64,000 nucleotides of DNA from Paenibacillus sp. FSL R7-0273 (GCF_000758625.1 NZ_CP009283.1:2181501-2245500), one strand, 5' to 3'; positions 30,546 through 39,749 are shown, counted from the first letter of the stretch. The notes: a model not told the origin generated them from the letters alone. Made by a program: numbers and translations.

Positions 30546-31391
30546 TTAACGCATATACATCAGGCCGACGGTAGCCGGTCCGCAGTGGCTGCCGATAACA
30601 CAGCCGGCGTTGATTACGGCAATTTCCTTAACCTTGGTCTGCCCGCGCAGTGCCTGCTCCAGGAACGCTGCATCTTCTTCAGCAAGAGTATGCGCAATAA
30701 TCAGCAGCTCCTGGTCGATCTCGTCGACGTTAGCGAGCGCGTTCTGCAGCATTTGCTCCACAGCCTTTTCCTTCTTGCCGCGGACTTTACTGACAGGCAC
30801 GATTGCGCCGTCGATTAACCGGAGGACCGGCCGGATCTTCAGCAGGCTGCCGATAAAGTTCTGCATTCCCGAACAGCGGCCGCCCATATATAAGTAGTCA
30901 AGGGTATCAACAACAAATTCGGTCTCCACCCGGCTGCGGCACTGCTCCAGCATGGTGGCAATTTCCGCACTGCTGTGTCCTTTGGCGGCTGCACGGGCAG
31001 CCTTCATGACGAGCAGGGCAATCCCGCCGCACAGGGTTTCGGAATCAACGACCCGTACACGTCCTTCCGGGAATTCGCCTGCAGCCAGCAGGGCATTCTG
31101 ATATGTAGAGGATAGTGCAGAAGACAGGCTGATATAGACTACATCTCCGCCGCTTGCGATAACCGGCTCAAAGGCAGCGATGAAGTCAGCCGGTGACGGG
31201 GCAGCAGTCTTCGGTAAAGCTCCGTTAGCCGCTACTCTGCGGTACACCTCCTCGGGTGTAATGTCTACACCATCCTTGTATGTACCTTCCTGAAATACTA
31301 CGTACAGCGGAACAATGCCGATATCATACGTTTGCTTCCAGCCTTGCGGCAAATCGGAAGTGCTGTCTGAAAAGATTTTTACAATAGACAT
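30546..31391 (-). CDS. DegV family fatty-acid-binding protein
   Basis: 281 residues from the ATG at 31391 (GGAG 7 bases upstream); the longer frame to 31451 is not supported. DegV/FakB proteins bind a fatty acid for phosphorylation by FakA. Visible signatures: IFSDSTSDLP at the N-terminus, PSPADF, ISLSSALSSTYQNA and TLDYLYMGGRCS, which form the lipid-binding cleft, and the GSHCGPATVGLMY end. It is transcribed alone, convergent with the PAS kinase. Confidence 0.92.
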   Translation of the reverse strand: MSIVKIFSDSTSDLPQGWKQTYDIGIVPLYVVFQEGTYKDGVDITPEEVYRRVAANGALPKTAAPSPADFIAAFEPVIASGGDVVYISLSSALSSTYQNALLAAGEFPEGRVRVVDSETLCGGIALLVMKAARAAAKGHSSAEIATMLEQCRSRVETEFVVDTLDYLYMGGRCSGMQNFIGSLLKIRPVLRLIDGAIVPVSKVRGKKEKAVEQMLQNALANVDEIDQELLIIAHTLAEEDAAFLEQALRGQTKVKEIAVINAGCVIGSHCGPATVGLMYMR

Positions 31392-31511
31392 TAAATTCTC
31401 CTTCACCGAATCTGAGCTTCGGATCACAATTATAAGTTGCAGAAATACCATATAATCTGTCTATTATACCAAGCCCATGCCGAATCTCAAAATAAAAATC
31501 ACAATTTAATA

Positions 31512-31542
31512 GAAAAAAAGACCGTCCGCAAGAGACAGTCTT
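31512..31542 (-). terminator. Terminator after the AraC-GyrI gene
   Basis: On the minus strand AAGACTGTC pairs with GACGGTCTT (one mismatch), followed by TTTTTTT. Confidence 0.8.
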
Positions 31543-31581
31543 AGCTGTTGTATACTTTACGCAGTATGAAAGAGATACCGG

Positions 31582-32469
31582 TTATTTTTTTACAACCGGA
31601 ATCCAAACCTCACAGACATAATCCTCCGCTGATGTATCCCCTGGAGGGTACAGCTCAATTTCCGGTCCGCCGGCATGCTGGTAGCCTGTTCCCGGGAACC
31701 ATTCCTGATAGATCCGCTGCCAGACCGCCTGGAGCGTACCCGGTAATGGCCCTTTGGAGGTAAATACCGCCCAGCTGGCAGCCGGAACGCTACCTTTCTC
31801 ATAACCATGCGAATCCGCAGCTTCATCCGCCTTAACTCCGACCCAGTACGACAGCAGATCCTTTTCCATGTCCATGCTCATACAGATTCCGAGCCAGGCC
31901 TCCTCTGAAGCAAGCCCGATCAGCTCATCCGAGGTGCCGTCCTCGTTGCATTCGTCCCAAAACTGGGGGATTCTGCGGAAGTTCTCTCCGTCCTTACAGG
32001 TAACCTGAATTGATTTGCCGATTACATTAAAAGCAGGCTTATCCACGATTTTGTATTCCATTTCCTGATCTCCCTTCAAGGATAGGTGGAAAGAGAGGCG
32101 GGGGAACGCTTTGAGCTGAACCCCTGGTTCACGCGCAGCCGAAGGTGTGAGACCGTGGGCCTTGCGGAACGCCTTGGCGAAGGATTCCGGTGAGTCATAG
32201 CCGTATTTCAGCGCTACATCCAGCACCCTGACTCTGGAGCTTGCCAGCTCCTGGGCGGCCAGTGTCAGCCTGCGCTTGCGGATATAGTCTGCCACCGTAA
32301 AGCCGGTCAGCATACTGAACATCCGCTGAAAATGAAAAGGAGATACGTGTGCTATACCTGCCACATCCTCGATTCTCAGTGGTTCAGTCATCTTACTCTC
32401 CATATAATCCATAGCTTCCTTCATCCGGATCAGCCATTCCAAGTGTTCGCCATCTCCCTTTGAGTTCAT
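31582..32469 (-). CDS. AraC-type regulator with C-terminal GyrI-like domain
   Basis: 295 residues. N-terminal double helix-turn-helix (LRIEDVAGIAHVSPFHFQRM; VLDVALKYGYDSPESFAKAF), a linker, then a GyrI-like ligand-binding domain (about 135-295; FNVIGKSIQVTCKDG, WQRIYQEWFPGTGYQHAGG). Same length and design as the protein at 10771, with clear similarity in the helix-turn-helix and the C-terminal EWFP.SGY block, so they are paralogues. Such proteins usually answer to toxic or hydrophobic compounds. No obvious target gene is adjacent. Confidence 0.85.
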   Translation of the reverse strand: MNSKGDGEHLEWLIRMKEAMDYMESKMTEPLRIEDVAGIAHVSPFHFQRMFSMLTGFTVADYIRKRRLTLAAQELASSRVRVLDVALKYGYDSPESFAKAFRKAHGLTPSAAREPGVQLKAFPRLSFHLSLKGDQEMEYKIVDKPAFNVIGKSIQVTCKDGENFRRIPQFWDECNEDGTSDELIGLASEEAWLGICMSMDMEKDLLSYWVGVKADEAADSHGYEKGSVPAASWAVFTSKGPLPGTLQAVWQRIYQEWFPGTGYQHAGGPEIELYPPGDTSAEDYVCEVWIPVVKK

Positions 32470-32557
32470 CCTATCATGGCCTGAGGAACCAGTCCTGTTA
32501 TTCTCTGCTCATTAATGACAGGTTTCTTCAAAGTATAACGTATAACGGGCACCGCTG

Positions 32558-34246
32558 TCAGTTCCCGAGACGGTATACTCTGGCTTCATAAGGACGCAGC
32601 GTTTCACGCACATTTGCTGCTGGCTCGTCCGGGTAATTGCTGATTACCGTTCCGGTCACAGAGGCAAGCTCCTGCGGCAGCTCTACCAGCTGCGGCACAT
32701 CACTGAAATTGAGCAGCACCAGCCATTTTTCGTCGTCCAGCGTCCGGGTGTAGGCATAAATATATTCATGCTCCGGCAGCAGCAGCTCATATTCACCATA
32801 AGACATAATGAGATTCTCTTTGCGCAGGGCAATCAGCTGCTGGTAGTAATAAAAGATGGAATCGGAATCCGCCAAAGCCTGCTCCACATTGATATCCTTG
32901 TAGTTCGGATTCACCTTCAGCCATGGCGTGCCCTCCGTGAAGCCGGCGTTTGCCGTGTCATCCCACTGCATCGGTGTACGGGCATTGTCACGGCCCTTGG
33001 CATGGATGGCGTTCAGAATCGTATCATGATCCCCGCCGCCCTCTGTAACCTTTTCCCGGTACATATTAAGAATTTCGATATCCTTATAGTCCTCCAGCAC
33101 GGGGAACTTCACATTGGTCATACCGATTTCTTCACCCTGATAGATATAAGGGGTGCCCTTCAGTGTATGCAGCAGGGTAGCGAGCATTTTGGCTGACTGC
33201 ACGCGGTATTCACCATCATGACCAAAGCGCGATACCATCCGGGGCTGGTCGTGGTTGTTCAGGTACAGGCTGTTCCAGCCCTGTTCAGCAAGGCCGACCT
33301 GCCATTTATGCAAAATATCGCGCAGGCCCTTGAGGCTCCACGGTGTAACCTCCCATTTGCCGCCGGGACCTGAATCGATGTCCATATGCTCGAACTGGAA
33401 CACCATCTGCAGCTCCTTGCGGTCCTCTGCCGTATACAGAATTGCATCCTCGACACTGGCACCCGGTGTTTCCCCGACAGTCATCACATCATATTTGGAG
33501 AGCACCTCACGGTTCATCTCCTGCAGATATTCATGAACCCGCGGGCCGTTCATATAATATTCACCGCCGCCGGCAAGCCTGGCCGGCTCCGCACCGTCGC
33601 CCTTGACTGATGGCAGGCCGTCCACCTTGGAGATCATGTTGATGACATCCATCCGCAGGCCGTCCACACCCTTGTCCAGCCAGAAGGTCATCATCTTGTA
33701 TAATGCCTCCCGCAGCTTGGGGTTCTCCCAGTTGAGATCCGGCTGCTTGCGCGAGAACAGATGCAGATAGTATTCGCCGGTCTTTTCATCAAGCTCCCAC
33801 GCCGGGCCGCTGAAGATTGAGCTCCAGTTGTTCGGCAGCTCACCCTCCGGGCCGCCCGGACGCCAGATATAGTAATCGCGGTACGGGTTATCCTTAGAGG
33901 AACGCGATTCCACGAACCAGGCATGCTCATCGGAGGAGTGGTTGATGACAAGGTCCATCATCAGCTTGATGCCGCGTTCATGCAGCCCGGCCAGCAGCTC
34001 TTCCCAGTCCTGCAGTGTGCCGAATTCATCCATAATATCCTCATAATCGCTGATGTCATAACCGTTGTCGTCGTTCGGCGACTTATAAACCGGAGACAGC
34101 CAGACTACATCGACGCCAAGCTTCTTCAGATAATCCAGCCGCGAGATGATCCCGCGCAGATCGCCGATGCCGTCTCCATTGCTGTCCTGGTAGCTTCGCG
34201 GGTAGATCTGGTAGACTACTGCTTCTTTCCAAAAGGCTCTGTTCAT
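32558..34246 (-). CDS. Alpha-glucosidase / oligo-1,6-glucosidase, glycoside hydrolase family 13
   Basis: 562 residues, typical of the oligo-1,6-glucosidase subfamily. The family opening WKEAVVYQIYPRSYQDSNGDGIGD is present. Catalytic residues are Asp about 200 (GLRMDVINM), Glu about 259 (VGETPG) and Asp about 333 (NNHDQPR). The V at MDVINM is the type seen in alpha-1,6-specific members. No signal peptide; it acts on imported malto- or isomalto-oligosaccharides. It is downstream of maltose phosphorylase (79-bp gap with a weak terminator). Confidence 0.93.
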   Translation of the reverse strand: MNRAFWKEAVVYQIYPRSYQDSNGDGIGDLRGIISRLDYLKKLGVDVVWLSPVYKSPNDDNGYDISDYEDIMDEFGTLQDWEELLAGLHERGIKLMMDLVINHSSDEHAWFVESRSSKDNPYRDYYIWRPGGPEGELPNNWSSIFSGPAWELDEKTGEYYLHLFSRKQPDLNWENPKLREALYKMMTFWLDKGVDGLRMDVINMISKVDGLPSVKGDGAEPARLAGGGEYYMNGPRVHEYLQEMNREVLSKYDVMTVGETPGASVEDAILYTAEDRKELQMVFQFEHMDIDSGPGGKWEVTPWSLKGLRDILHKWQVGLAEQGWNSLYLNNHDQPRMVSRFGHDGEYRVQSAKMLATLLHTLKGTPYIYQGEEIGMTNVKFPVLEDYKDIEILNMYREKVTEGGGDHDTILNAIHAKGRDNARTPMQWDDTANAGFTEGTPWLKVNPNYKDINVEQALADSDSIFYYYQQLIALRKENLIMSYGEYELLLPEHEYIYAYTRTLDDEKWLVLLNFSDVPQLVELPQELASVTGTVISNYPDEPAANVRETLRPYEARVYRLGN

Positions 34247-34288
34247 TTTAACGACTCCTTTTATATGCTAATTTGTGTACCCACATAA

Positions 34289-34318
34289 AAAGCCCCGCGG
34301 ACATAAGCCCCGGGGCCG
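34289..34318 (-). terminator. Weak terminator/attenuator between malP and the alpha-glucosidase gene
   Basis: On the minus strand GCCCCG pairs with CGGGGC over a 13-nt loop, followed by TTTTT. Its position inside the gene pair would reduce rather than abolish expression of the second gene. Confidence 0.55.
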
Positions 34319-34325
34319 CCAAAAA

Positions 34326-36644
34326 TTATGCCGTTACCGAGGAACCTTCAGCCGTAACGCTGCCGAGCCCGTTCACAGTATACTCTTTGCCATGAATCGT
34401 AAGTGCCGCCGGTACATCGGTTTCATTGGTTACCGTAATCTGTGCATCGGTAACGTTAACCTTGAGCCGTGAGCCGCGGAACATGATTTTGAACGAATAC
34501 GAGGTCCAGTGGCCCGGGTTGGACGGGTTCAGGATCAGCCGGTCTGCCAGAACGCGCAATCCGCCGAAGCCGTGTACTACCGACATCCACGTACCCGCCA
34601 TACTGGTGGTGTGGCAGCCGTCTTCCGTATCGTTGTTATAGTTGTCGAGATCCAGCCGGGAAGTACGCAGGTACATTTCATAGGCTTTTTCCTTGTAGCC
34701 AAGCTCGCAGGCCAGAATGGCATGAATGCAAGGGGACAGGGAGGACTCGTGGACGGTAATCGGCTCGTAGAAGTCGAAATTACGTTTTTTCGTATCCAGA
34801 TCATAACGGTCACCCAGGAAGTAGAGCCCCTGAAGGACATCGGCCTGCTTGATGTAGCAGGAGCGAAGGATGCGGTCCCAGGACCATTTCTGGTTGAGCG
34901 GCAGATTCTCCGGAGCCACTTCCTTCACCGGAATGATTTCCTTATCAAGGAAGCCGTCCTGCTGCAGGAAGATGCCGAGCTCCTCGTCCGACGGATAGTA
35001 CATTTTGCTGATCATTTCAGTCCACTTGGAGGGCTCGCTGTCCTGCAGCTCCAGCTTATCAACCAGCTCTGCGTAACGCGCAGCTTCGTTCTCCTGCAGG
35101 TACTTCAGCGCTTCGAGCGTATACTCCATCGTCCAGGCTGCGATCCGGTTCGTGTACCAGTTGTTGTTGACGTTGTTCTCGTATTCGTTCGGGCCGGTAA
35201 CGCCCAGCATTACGTACTGGTCCTTGCGCGGCACATAATGCACGCGTTCCTCCCAGAAGCGGGAGATTTCCACCAGTACTTCAAGCCCGTACTGGCCGAG
35301 GTAAGCCTTGTCGCCGGTGTAGTTCACATAGTTGTAGATGGCATGGGCAATCGCCCCGTTGCGGTGAATCTCTTCAAAGGTAATTTCCCACTCGTTGTGG
35401 CATTCCTCACCGTTCATGGTCACCATCGGGTAGAGGGCACCTTTTTTGAAGCCGAGCTTGCGCGCGTTTTCTTTAGCCTTCTCCAGATGCTTGTAGCGGT
35501 AGATCAGCAGGTTGCGCGAGATACTGGAATCCGCAGTACTCAGATAGAACGGCACGCAATAAGCTTCGGTATCCCAGTAGGTGCTGCCGCCGTATTTTTC
35601 ACCCGTAAAGCCCTTAGGCCCGATGTTCAGACGGTCATCCTCACCGGTATAGGTCTGATTCAGCTGGAAAATGTTGAAGCGGATCGCCTGCTGCGCCGAC
35701 ACGTCTCCTTCAATAATAATGTCGCTTTCCTTCCATTTGTCGCCCCAGACAGCAGCCTGCTCATTGAGCAGGGTAACAAAACCGGCTTCACGCGCACCCG
35801 ACAAGGCGCTGTGGGCGGCTTCAACAAGCTGACCCAGGCCGTAATTGCGGGAGGTTACATTGGCGGCATACTTATAAATAACCACCTGGTCGCCGGACTG
35901 CACAGAAAGCGCTACTTTACTTCCGACATATTTCTCCTGCTCCAGCGCTTCAGCGCCCGCTGTAACCTTTTCACCGTTAACCATAATGTCAAAAGCGAAG
36001 GCCGAAGTCACATGGAAATCGAGCTTTTTCGTTTTGAGCGTCAGATAGCCGCCTTCCGTACCGCTTTTCTTCTCTACTTCATTCCAGAATTTTTCGTCAT
36101 AGTTGGAGTCCTTGTTCTTAATGTCTCCGTCGAGGTAAGGAGTAACCGTAAGCGTTCCGGCGAAATTCAGCGGAGTAACCGCATAACGGATTGCGCCGAT
36201 CTCATGACGGGCCATGCTGACGATGCGGATGCTCTCCACCTGTACCTGCTTGCCGTCCTCCAGCTCAGCAGTAAAGCTGCGGAACAGTGTGCCTTCCTTC
36301 ATATTAAGTACACGGCGGAACTGGGTCACGGTGCTGGCTGCCAGATCAAGCGCTGTCCCGTCGATATCAATGTTGATTCCGATCCAGTTGGTGCTGTTCA
36401 GTACCTTGGCAAAATACTCCGGATAGCCGTTTTTCCACCAGCCGACCCGGGTTTTATCCGGATAGTACACGCCTGCCATGTAGCTGCCCTGCAGGCTGTG
36501 GCCGCTGTACTGCTCTTCAAAGTTGGCTCTGCCGCCCATGTAGCCGTTACCGATGCTGAAAATACTTTCGGAAATTTCCTGGGTATGCGGATCAAAGGAT
36601 TCTTCAATGATGGACCATTCATCAATTTTGAGATATTGTTTCAT
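34326..36644 (-). CDS. malP: Maltose phosphorylase, glycoside hydrolase family 65
   Basis: 772 residues. GH65 maltose phosphorylase splits maltose with phosphate, by inversion, into glucose and beta-glucose-1-phosphate. An N-terminal beta-sandwich (about 1-270) is followed by the (alpha/alpha)6 barrel and a small C-terminal sheet. The acid Glu falls at residue 487 in TGPNEYENNV, the same number as the known catalytic Glu of the Lactobacillus brevis enzyme. KQADVLQ and VHESSLSPCIHA are the phosphate-site region. AAAGGAGCC precedes the ATG. The upstream pgmB gene consumes its product, which supports maltose over trehalose or kojibiose as substrate. Confidence 0.93.
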   Translation of the reverse strand: MKQYLKIDEWSIIEESFDPHTQEISESIFSIGNGYMGGRANFEEQYSGHSLQGSYMAGVYYPDKTRVGWWKNGYPEYFAKVLNSTNWIGINIDIDGTALDLAASTVTQFRRVLNMKEGTLFRSFTAELEDGKQVQVESIRIVSMARHEIGAIRYAVTPLNFAGTLTVTPYLDGDIKNKDSNYDEKFWNEVEKKSGTEGGYLTLKTKKLDFHVTSAFAFDIMVNGEKVTAGAEALEQEKYVGSKVALSVQSGDQVVIYKYAANVTSRNYGLGQLVEAAHSALSGAREAGFVTLLNEQAAVWGDKWKESDIIIEGDVSAQQAIRFNIFQLNQTYTGEDDRLNIGPKGFTGEKYGGSTYWDTEAYCVPFYLSTADSSISRNLLIYRYKHLEKAKENARKLGFKKGALYPMVTMNGEECHNEWEITFEEIHRNGAIAHAIYNYVNYTGDKAYLGQYGLEVLVEISRFWEERVHYVPRKDQYVMLGVTGPNEYENNVNNNWYTNRIAAWTMEYTLEALKYLQENEAARYAELVDKLELQDSEPSKWTEMISKMYYPSDEELGIFLQQDGFLDKEIIPVKEVAPENLPLNQKWSWDRILRSCYIKQADVLQGLYFLGDRYDLDTKKRNFDFYEPITVHESSLSPCIHAILACELGYKEKAYEMYLRTSRLDLDNYNNDTEDGCHTTSMAGTWMSVVHGFGGLRVLADRLILNPSNPGHWTSYSFKIMFRGSRLKVNVTDAQITVTNETDVPAALTIHGKEYTVNGLGSVTAEGSSVTA

Positions 36645-36732
36645 TGTTTTTTGGCTCCTTTTAAATGAGGGATGAAGATATAAGAATGAATCAAAGAATT
36701 TGTATTAGCATTACGGTGACAGTCGCGCTACT

Positions 36733-37092
36733 GCGCAGAATGTTTGGACTTCCGGCCGTCTTGACAGATTTCTACCGATTTATAGATTAAACTATTAATT
36801 TTCAATATTGGATTAGTCGTGACTCCAGAGAATGTTTGGACTTCCGGCCGCTGTTGTCTTCAGATTTCAGGATCTATTCCGCTATTTAGCGGTAGAAATC
36901 TGAAGACAAGCGTATGCTTCCGTAGCGAGCTTTTCTGCGAAAAGCTTTCAGGCGGACGCTAACGCTCCTACAGTTCCAAACTTCTCCTCCGCCCCTTTTC
37001 CTTTATTGGTTATTTTCCAGTTTAATTGCAGCGGTTGAAATCTTAAACATAGCGGACGCTAGCGCTCCTACAGTTCCAAACTTCTGCTCCGC
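36733..37092. repeat. Palindromic intergenic repeat, copy D, with flanking half-copies
   Basis: A full class-2 copy (about 36818-36992) has TTGTCTTCAGATTTC at 36854-36868 and its complement at 36895-36909. It carries an extra ~40 bp after the right arm that itself contains an AGCTTTT/AAAAGCT hairpin. On its left, 36733-36777 is the left half of a second copy, ending at AGATTTCTACCG. On its right, 37026-37092 is the matching right half, beginning GCAGCGGTTGAAATC. The halves would join to a complete copy with a loop like that of copy B. It fills the 545-bp gap between pgmB and malP; no gene is seen there. Confidence 0.7.
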
Positions 37093-37189
37093 AGCTCCGA
37101 CACCATAATCCCAATAACGTATTTTTAATTCATTTTATAAAAGAGTAGGGCAGAAACGGACTCGTATCACAATTACCAGTTAATATTCA

Positions 37190-37852
37190 TCAAACCGCTG
37201 CAAACCATTCTCCCAGCTTGGATACGCTGACCTGGGCGAGGGAAGGGACTACAGCATTCGCACCGGACAGGGTTTCCGGTGAGCCGATGCCGATGCTGCG
37301 CATCCCGGCACGGGTTGCGGCAAGGATTCCGGCTTCGGCATCCTCGAACACGACACAATGCTCAGGGGCAATGCCAACCGCCTGTGCGCCCAGCAGGAAT
37401 ACTTCAGGGTCCGGCTTGGCGGCGCTGGTGTGTGTCCCGTCGATGATTGCATCGAAGTAGGGAGTCAGGCCGGTGTTGTTCAGGATAGCCATCGCATTTT
37501 TGCTGGCAGATCCCAGGGCAACCTTGATTCCGGCCTCGCGGCATTCCTGCAGGAAGGAGAGGGCGCCGGGCAGAATTTCGGAGCTGTCCATTTTGGAGAT
37601 GTATTCGACATAACGGTTGTTTTTCTGCTCGGCATAACGCGCTTTGTCTTCTTCACTGAACGTTAGTCCGCCGATCTCCAGCAGAATATCCAGCGAGGCT
37701 GCCCGGCTGACACCCTTGAGCCGCTCATTGTCCTGCTCGGTGAATATAAAGCCAAGCCCGTCGGCCAATTCTCTCCAGGCGATAAAATGATATTTGGCGG
37801 TGTCTACGAGTACGCCGTCCAGATCGAACAGGCAGGCTTTGATTTCTGACAT
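37190..37852 (-). CDS. pgmB: Beta-phosphoglucomutase
   Basis: 220 residues from the ATG at 37852 (AGGAGG 6 bases upstream); the frame continues upstream only through tandem repeats. HAD superfamily: FDLDGVLVDT with nucleophile Asp10 and acid/base Asp12, GSASKN, the Lys of SAAKPDPE, and VFEDAEAG for Mg2+ binding. It converts beta-glucose-1-phosphate to glucose-6-phosphate, the step after maltose phosphorylase, whose gene is next downstream. Its leader holds an operator and the tandem repeat. Confidence 0.95.
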   Translation of the reverse strand: MSEIKACLFDLDGVLVDTAKYHFIAWRELADGLGFIFTEQDNERLKGVSRAASLDILLEIGGLTFSEEDKARYAEQKNNRYVEYISKMDSSEILPGALSFLQECREAGIKVALGSASKNAMAILNNTGLTPYFDAIIDGTHTSAAKPDPEVFLLGAQAVGIAPEHCVVFEDAEAGILAATRAGMRSIGIGSPETLSGANAVVPSLAQVSVSKLGEWFAAV

Positions 37853-37858
37853 GTTGAA

Positions 37859-38111
37859 CCTCCTAAAAGTTTTGTGAGCGTTACTTCCTGAAATCCTTCG
37901 TACAAAACTCGCTTCGAAAGCATGGGCTAAGTTTTGTGAGCGTTGCTTCCCGAAATCCTTCGTACAAAACTCGCTTCGAAAGCATGGACTAAGTTTTGTG
38001 AGCTGTGCTTCTTGAAATCCTTCGTACAAACCCGCTTTAGAAGCATAGCTATTGTTAGCGCTTGCTTACATCAGTTTTTGTCTATAGAACTAGCTTCGGT
38101 AAGATGGTGCC
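37859..38111. repeat. 62-bp tandem repeat in the pgmB leader
   Basis: Two 62-bp units (37867-37928, 37929-37990) and a 60-bp third (37991-38050) are nearly identical, and a degenerate fourth reaches about 38111. Each starts AAGTTTTGTGAGC and contains CCTTCGTACAAAACTCGCTT, so AGTTTTGT and ACAAAACT can pair within a unit. The gene-proximal end joins the ribosome site: the minus strand of 37859-37878 reads CTCACAAAACTTTTAGGAGG. The same 20 nt precede the neopullulanase gene. Confidence 0.85.
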
Positions 38112-38116
38112 GGTTT

Positions 38117-38152
38117 TGTATAGCTGTCACCGAAATTTAGCGCAAACGTTTG
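38117..38152 (-). promoter_or_regulatory. pgmB promoter with overlapping LacI/cre-type operator
   Basis: On the minus strand TTGCGC (38140-38145), a 17-bp spacer and TATACA (38117-38122) form a promoter. The operator CAAACGTTTGCGCTAA (38137-38152) covers the -35 box. The identical 16 bp stand upstream of the amylopullulanase. Repression by the LacI-type protein encoded next door is the likely meaning; CcpA is the alternative. Confidence 0.65.
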
Positions 38153-38165
38153 TACAATATTCGAA

Positions 38166-38197
38166 AAAATAAATGAAGCAACGGACTGCTTCATTTA
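38166..38197 (-). terminator. Terminator after the LacI-type regulator gene
   Basis: On the minus strand AAATGAAGCA and TGCTTCATTT pair and are followed by ATTTTTT. Confidence 0.85.
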
Positions 38198-38212
38198 CTC
38201 TTGAATCATGAA

Positions 38213-39250
38213 TCATTTCTTCCCTGGAGCATACATGGATGACTCTCTCACGATCAGACGGTGGGGAATGACAAAACGGTTCGTATATCCAGGATCATTA
38301 TCCGGCTTCTGAATGGTCTGAATCAGCACCTGTGAAGCCGTATATCCCAGATGATAAATACCGATGTCTATACTGCTGATTGGCGGGCTGGACAATTCCG
38401 AGAGCGGAATATTGTTAAAGCTGACAATCGCCAGATCCTCGGGAACCTTGTATTTCAGCTCATTCAGTCCGCGCAGCACACCGAAGGATACCATATCATC
38501 GACTGCGACCAGCGCGGTCGGGCGGTTCGGGAGATTCATGAAGAATGACATCGCCCGGTAGCCGCTGTCCTGCAGAAACTCGCCTTCCACAATCCATTCG
38601 GGCCGCATCTCCAGGCCGCTGCTCTGCATAGCCTTGCGGTATCCTTCAAGACGGTCGCGGGAAACGATCAGGTTAGGCGGTCCGCTGACAAAGCCGATAC
38701 GCTCATGACCCATGGAAATCAGATGATTCACGGCGTCAAAGGCTGCCATGACATTGTCGTTATCCACGGATAATATATCCTCATAGCGGTCGCTTCGTCC
38801 AACCAGGACAAACGGATAACCGCCGGATTCGAGAAAATCAATAACCGCATCATCTTTACGTGAATACAGCAGAATAACGCCGTCAACACGGCGTCCCTTG
38901 AGCAGCCGGGAAACAGCTTCAAGCTCTTCCTTCTCGTTCGCGCCGGAGCTGATCAGCACATCATAGCCTGAACGGCTTGACTGGGTGACTATCCCGCGGA
39001 TCAATTCCATAAAGAACAGATTGGAGAAAAGCTCCTCAGCCGGCTTTGGCAGGATGATGCAAATGCTGTTGGTCGTTTTCGAAACCAGGCTCTTTGCCAT
39101 CATGTTCGGAGTATAGCCCATTTCCTCCATGATCGTTTTCACTTTACGGGAAGTTTCTAGGCTGATTCTGGGATGACCTGACAACACCCGGGATACCGTG
39201 GAGGGAGAAACTCCCGCTTTCTTAGCCACATCCTTGATGGTAACTGTCAT
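38213..39250 (-). CDS. malR: LacI-family transcriptional regulator, probably of maltose/starch genes
   Basis: 345 residues from the ATG at 39250 (GGAGG 5 bases upstream). The LacI DNA-binding head is clear (VTIKDVAKKAGVSPSTVSRV, then LSGHPRIS and the hinge), followed by a periplasmic-binding-protein-like sugar domain (about 60-340). Its position between pgmB and the amylopullulanase gene, and CAAACG-centred operators upstream of both, point to control of the maltodextrin genes. The name malR is by context; it could also be called by another sugar. Confidence 0.85.
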   Translation of the reverse strand: MTVTIKDVAKKAGVSPSTVSRVLSGHPRISLETSRKVKTIMEEMGYTPNMMAKSLVSKTTNSICIILPKPAEELFSNLFFMELIRGIVTQSSRSGYDVLISSGANEKEELEAVSRLLKGRRVDGVILLYSRKDDAVIDFLESGGYPFVLVGRSDRYEDILSVDNDNVMAAFDAVNHLISMGHERIGFVSGPPNLIVSRDRLEGYRKAMQSSGLEMRPEWIVEGEFLQDSGYRAMSFFMNLPNRPTALVAVDDMVSFGVLRGLNELKYKVPEDLAIVSFNNIPLSELSSPPISSIDIGIYHLGYTASQVLIQTIQKPDNDPGYTNRFVIPHRLIVRESSMYAPGKK

Positions 39251-39266
39251 AGAAACCTCCTTCATG

Positions 39267-39317
39267 GAACCGTTTGCTTTACACAGTAATATTAATCGAA
39301 GTGCTGATAATTGTAAA
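39267..39317 (-). promoter_or_regulatory. Promoter of the LacI-type regulator with possible autoregulatory site
   Basis: On the minus strand TTTACA (39312-39317), 17 bp and TAATAT (39289-39294). Just downstream of the expected start site is AAAGCAAACGGTTCC, which shares CAAACG with the other operators. This suggests autoregulation. Confidence 0.6.
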
Positions 39318-39620
39318 TAGAAAAAGTCCTTGGACACGCTGTTTTGCAGCGTTTTTTGAATAATCCTAAGGATTTGTGTGTTGTTTTTGTATGATTTTAC
39401 AACAGGATCAGATAAATATGCGGAAAAAACCGTTAGATAAGAGAACTCGGGCCGCTATATTATAAAATCAGCAGAAATGGTATGTGCAAACGATTTTCGC
39501 TGAGAAACGTACCTGTTTTCGGTGTGTGGTACATGATTTTGTGCAATTTTGTGCAAAAGGGCAATGAGATTATCTAAAATACCGAAGCATAAATTTTTTA
39601 TAAAAAATAAGATAACCGTG

Positions 39621-39678
39621 TTGACAACGCTTTAAATCTAGGATTAATATGGTAAACAGAACTTAAAAGCGCTTACAA
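39621..39678 (+). promoter_or_regulatory. Amylopullulanase promoter and cre-like site
   Basis: TTGACA (39621-39626), 18 bp, TAATAT (39645-39650). TTAAAAGCGCTTACAA (39663-39678) follows near the transcript start and fits a CcpA cre, where binding would block elongation. The leader before the gene is about 265 nt. Further up in this 672-bp gap, a short ACGCTG/CAGCGT hairpin with a T run lies at 39338-39361 and GTGCAAACGATTTTCGC at 39484-39500 is another operator-like site. Confidence 0.6.
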
Positions 39679-39749
39679 CAACGTTTTTTCTGCAGCATAT
39701 GCTGTAAAACCGGCAATTTAGATGCTGCAGCTTCTTTTATGCTTTATTG

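Noticed and set aside
34509..36668. A 719-codon open frame on the + strand across maltose phosphorylase
   Set aside because: It is exactly antisense to a highly conserved GH65 gene, has no ribosome site, and its translation resembles no family; it reflects the codon bias of the real gene.
37853..38029. A longer pgmB N-terminus
   Set aside because: It is only the translation of the tandem repeat; beta-phosphoglucomutases begin at the ATG at 37852, which has AGGAGG upstream.
37867..38050. A CRISPR array suggested by regular repeats
   Set aside because: The units are contiguous 62-bp tandem copies without unique spacers and no cas genes are near.
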